Part shown: positions 58,801 through 61,800 of the stretch, piece by piece | Numbering within the stretch: position 1 is the stretch's first letter | How the letters are laid out: each line of letters begins with the position of its first letter | Origin: Limnoperna fortunei | Taxonomy: Eukaryota > Mollusca > Bivalvia > Mytilida > Modiolidae | Reading direction: 5' to 3' | Length of the DNA stretch: 64,000 bases | NCBI GenBank assembly: GCA_944474755.1 | Contig: OX104120.1 | Span: 24,644,242 to 24,708,241, forward strand | Position numbers and translations under genes: made by a program | Notes under the pieces: model-generated | Seen by the model: the letters and a program-made list of their open reading frames with translations, nothing else | Told to the model about the DNA's origin: nothing | Databases searched by the model: none

Positions 58801-61800
58801 CAATAGCCTATCTTTAAAGATAAAAAAATTAACAGCCCAGACATGAACTTGTCATTCAGAAAGCAAAAATGTGACCTTAAGGTCAAAGTTCAAGGTCAAA
58901 GGTCAACAACCAGGGTATGCGACACATCCCCTTGATATTATCTACCCATATTCCAAATATAAAAAGCCTACCTTAAAAGATAACAAAGTTACAGCCCAGA
59001 CATGAATTTGTCATTGAGAAAGTAATAATGTGACCTTAAGGTCAAAGTTCAAGGTCAAAGATCAACAACCCTGGTATGCAACACATCGCCTTGATTTATC
59101 TACCCACATTCCAAATATCAAAAGCCTACCTCAAAAGATAAAAAATTTACAGCCCGGACATGAATTTGTCATTCAGAATGCAATAGTGTGGCCTTAAGGT
59201 CAAAGTTCAAGGTCAAAGGTGATCAACCACAGTATACGACATATCACCTTGATATTATCTAACGACATTCCAAATATCAAAAGCCTACCTCAAAAGATAA
59301 AAAAGTTACAGCCCGGACACAATTGGTTTGGACGGATAGACGGACAGACTGATCACTATAGGGCGTCCGCCACAAAGTGGCGAGGCCCTAATTATGTCTG
59401 CTTTGCTGGGCAACCAATTTTAATCTCTGTATTAAACCCATAGCCTTCATTTGTTTTGCAGTGTTGTGTACGAGTTCTTGTTAGAATTATTACTTCTTTG
59501 GGATTGAGGTGATAATGTCATCCACTTCTCTGTTTACAAAAATTAATACTGTGCCTTAAAAGCTGAGTCCTCTCAGCACTGATATTTATCTTTTTTATAT
59601 CTCTCTCAACTTATGACAGAGAGAGATTTGTCAAGCATATTGACAAAGTTTAATAAATATAAGATCTACATGTATTTGCAGGGCTCGACAATTATGTTTG
59701 TCAAATTTCCTGGGACAAGTAGACATGCCTGTCAGACAAGAAAAACTCAGTTTTGTCCATAGGACAATGAAAAAATAATAAGCCTCTACAGAAATACCAT
59801 AAAGAATTTTAGTATCTTTTCTTGAAAATTAGAGTTTTGCCAATCGTTTTCATTAATTTATTATCTATGATCTTTTTTAAGTCCCCAAAAACAAGTCAAC
59901 TTTATGCAAATTTCTTAGTACCGGTTTGAAACTACAGATGCATAGAGTAGGCACCGAAGTATAAATCTTACTCATGATAAGAAAAGGATGAAAGAGCTTG
60001 CAGATAATAGTTGTAAAACTAATCTGACATAGTATAATAAACATGTATGCTAGTACACTTTATTTTTGACAATGAAAATGACTTGCACTGTGTATCGCTT
60101 GAGCAGATGGTAATTTGGTTGAAATATTTGTATATTATTATTGAGGAATTGTTTGTTAAGAGAAATAAATGCAAGATATTTTAAAGTACACTTGTCACTT
60201 TGCTCTGAATTAATTGTTTATATTGCTGAATGATGGAAGAGCAAACAAATTCATGTGGGTGGCCATATGGGTCAAAGTTTCCATACAAGTGATGTTTTCA
60301 TTCGAACACCTAAATTTTAATAAATGTAATTATTTGTTAAAAAAAAAAAGTTATTGTCGAGTCTTGATTTCAAATGCTCTTGATAATACTTACTGTTTTG
60401 ACACTGGTTTCCACCAAAATTATCTGCACAGACACACTCTGTTGCTAAATCCCTGGTACCAGTACCACAAACACCAGGATAACAACGACTACTGTCTGGT
60501 GCCCATGAACATGTCTCTGAAAATAGTTCAGTAAAATCTTGAATATACTTCACTCTTTGGTATATCTAAATGCCAGTACTCCTTGGTACTGAAATTAATA
60601 TAACATTAACTTGTTTTATCATGTGGTCCACCTGGGTGAATATTAAACAAAAAAGGTCAATAAGTTAAATAATAAGCTACAGTACAGTACAGCACTAAAA
60701 TGAATGGCAAACTTAGATACAAATATCTGGTTTTAATTCCACTTGTTAAAAATAGAAACATGGAATTCTTTTGGTAAGAAAATATACTGGAAGTAAAGCT
60801 ACTTTATTTTTGATGTACAATTATATACAATTCTACACCACCAGACAACTAGTATGACTGAAAGGATCATTTTACCAGTCCTAGACAAATTTTATCGAAC
60901 TTTTGCTAATGTCCAATGAACCTTCAGAATGACTAAAATGCTACCTGGAATTCACAATGGCAAGATTAAAATCATCATTAGAAAATTTAACGGTCGCCAT
61001 CATAACATAATTGATCATTACAGAATATCTTGTTCTGATTTTTGAAACCTCTTTCCATTCTTCTGTCTGGATTATGACTGTCACCGAATATGACCTATTA
61101 CCACATTTTAAACAAGTACCAAGCATGGAGCATGAATTGCTTACACTTCCTTCTGACTCATCCACAATATATAGTGGGATTCAAGATACTCAATTTTTGG
61201 TTTTAGATGTGTGTTTGTTTGTTGTTTTCTCTTATGTTTAATGATGTTTTTTTTTATTTTCTGTCCTTTACTTATCTTTACTGAATATTCATGGTATCAT
61301 CAATATTTTTTCTTAAAGTAATCAAATCCCCTGATATAAAAACATTGGATTGGGCAGATATAATGCATCAGTGTGTGTTATAATTTGCGAAAATCATGTA
61401 TATCATTACTCAAACACGAGTAGATTAGTCCATAACAGTGTATTATTACTGTTGCGGATCAAATTCAGAGATACTAGTCATTTCACTCCACAAACCAAAA
61501 CTTTCCTAGTATGTAGGGCTCACGCTGGGTCAAAATTATAGGGAGAAGTCACTTCTCTTTTGTGGGGCTGACAGGGAGAAGTGAGGATTGAACAGGGAGA
61601 AGTGGGAGGACAACAGGGAGAAGTTGCAATATATGTTGCGAAAGCGTCCTATTTTGTTTGTTTTTTTAAGATGTGTTTATTTCAATTTAATTAAAATTAA
61701 ATCTTTCACTTGCTCCCCCTTTTTGTTAAAGGTCGCTGCGTTGTAACGCAGCGACCATAGCAAAAAGGGGGGAGCAAGTGAAAGATATAATTTTAATTAG

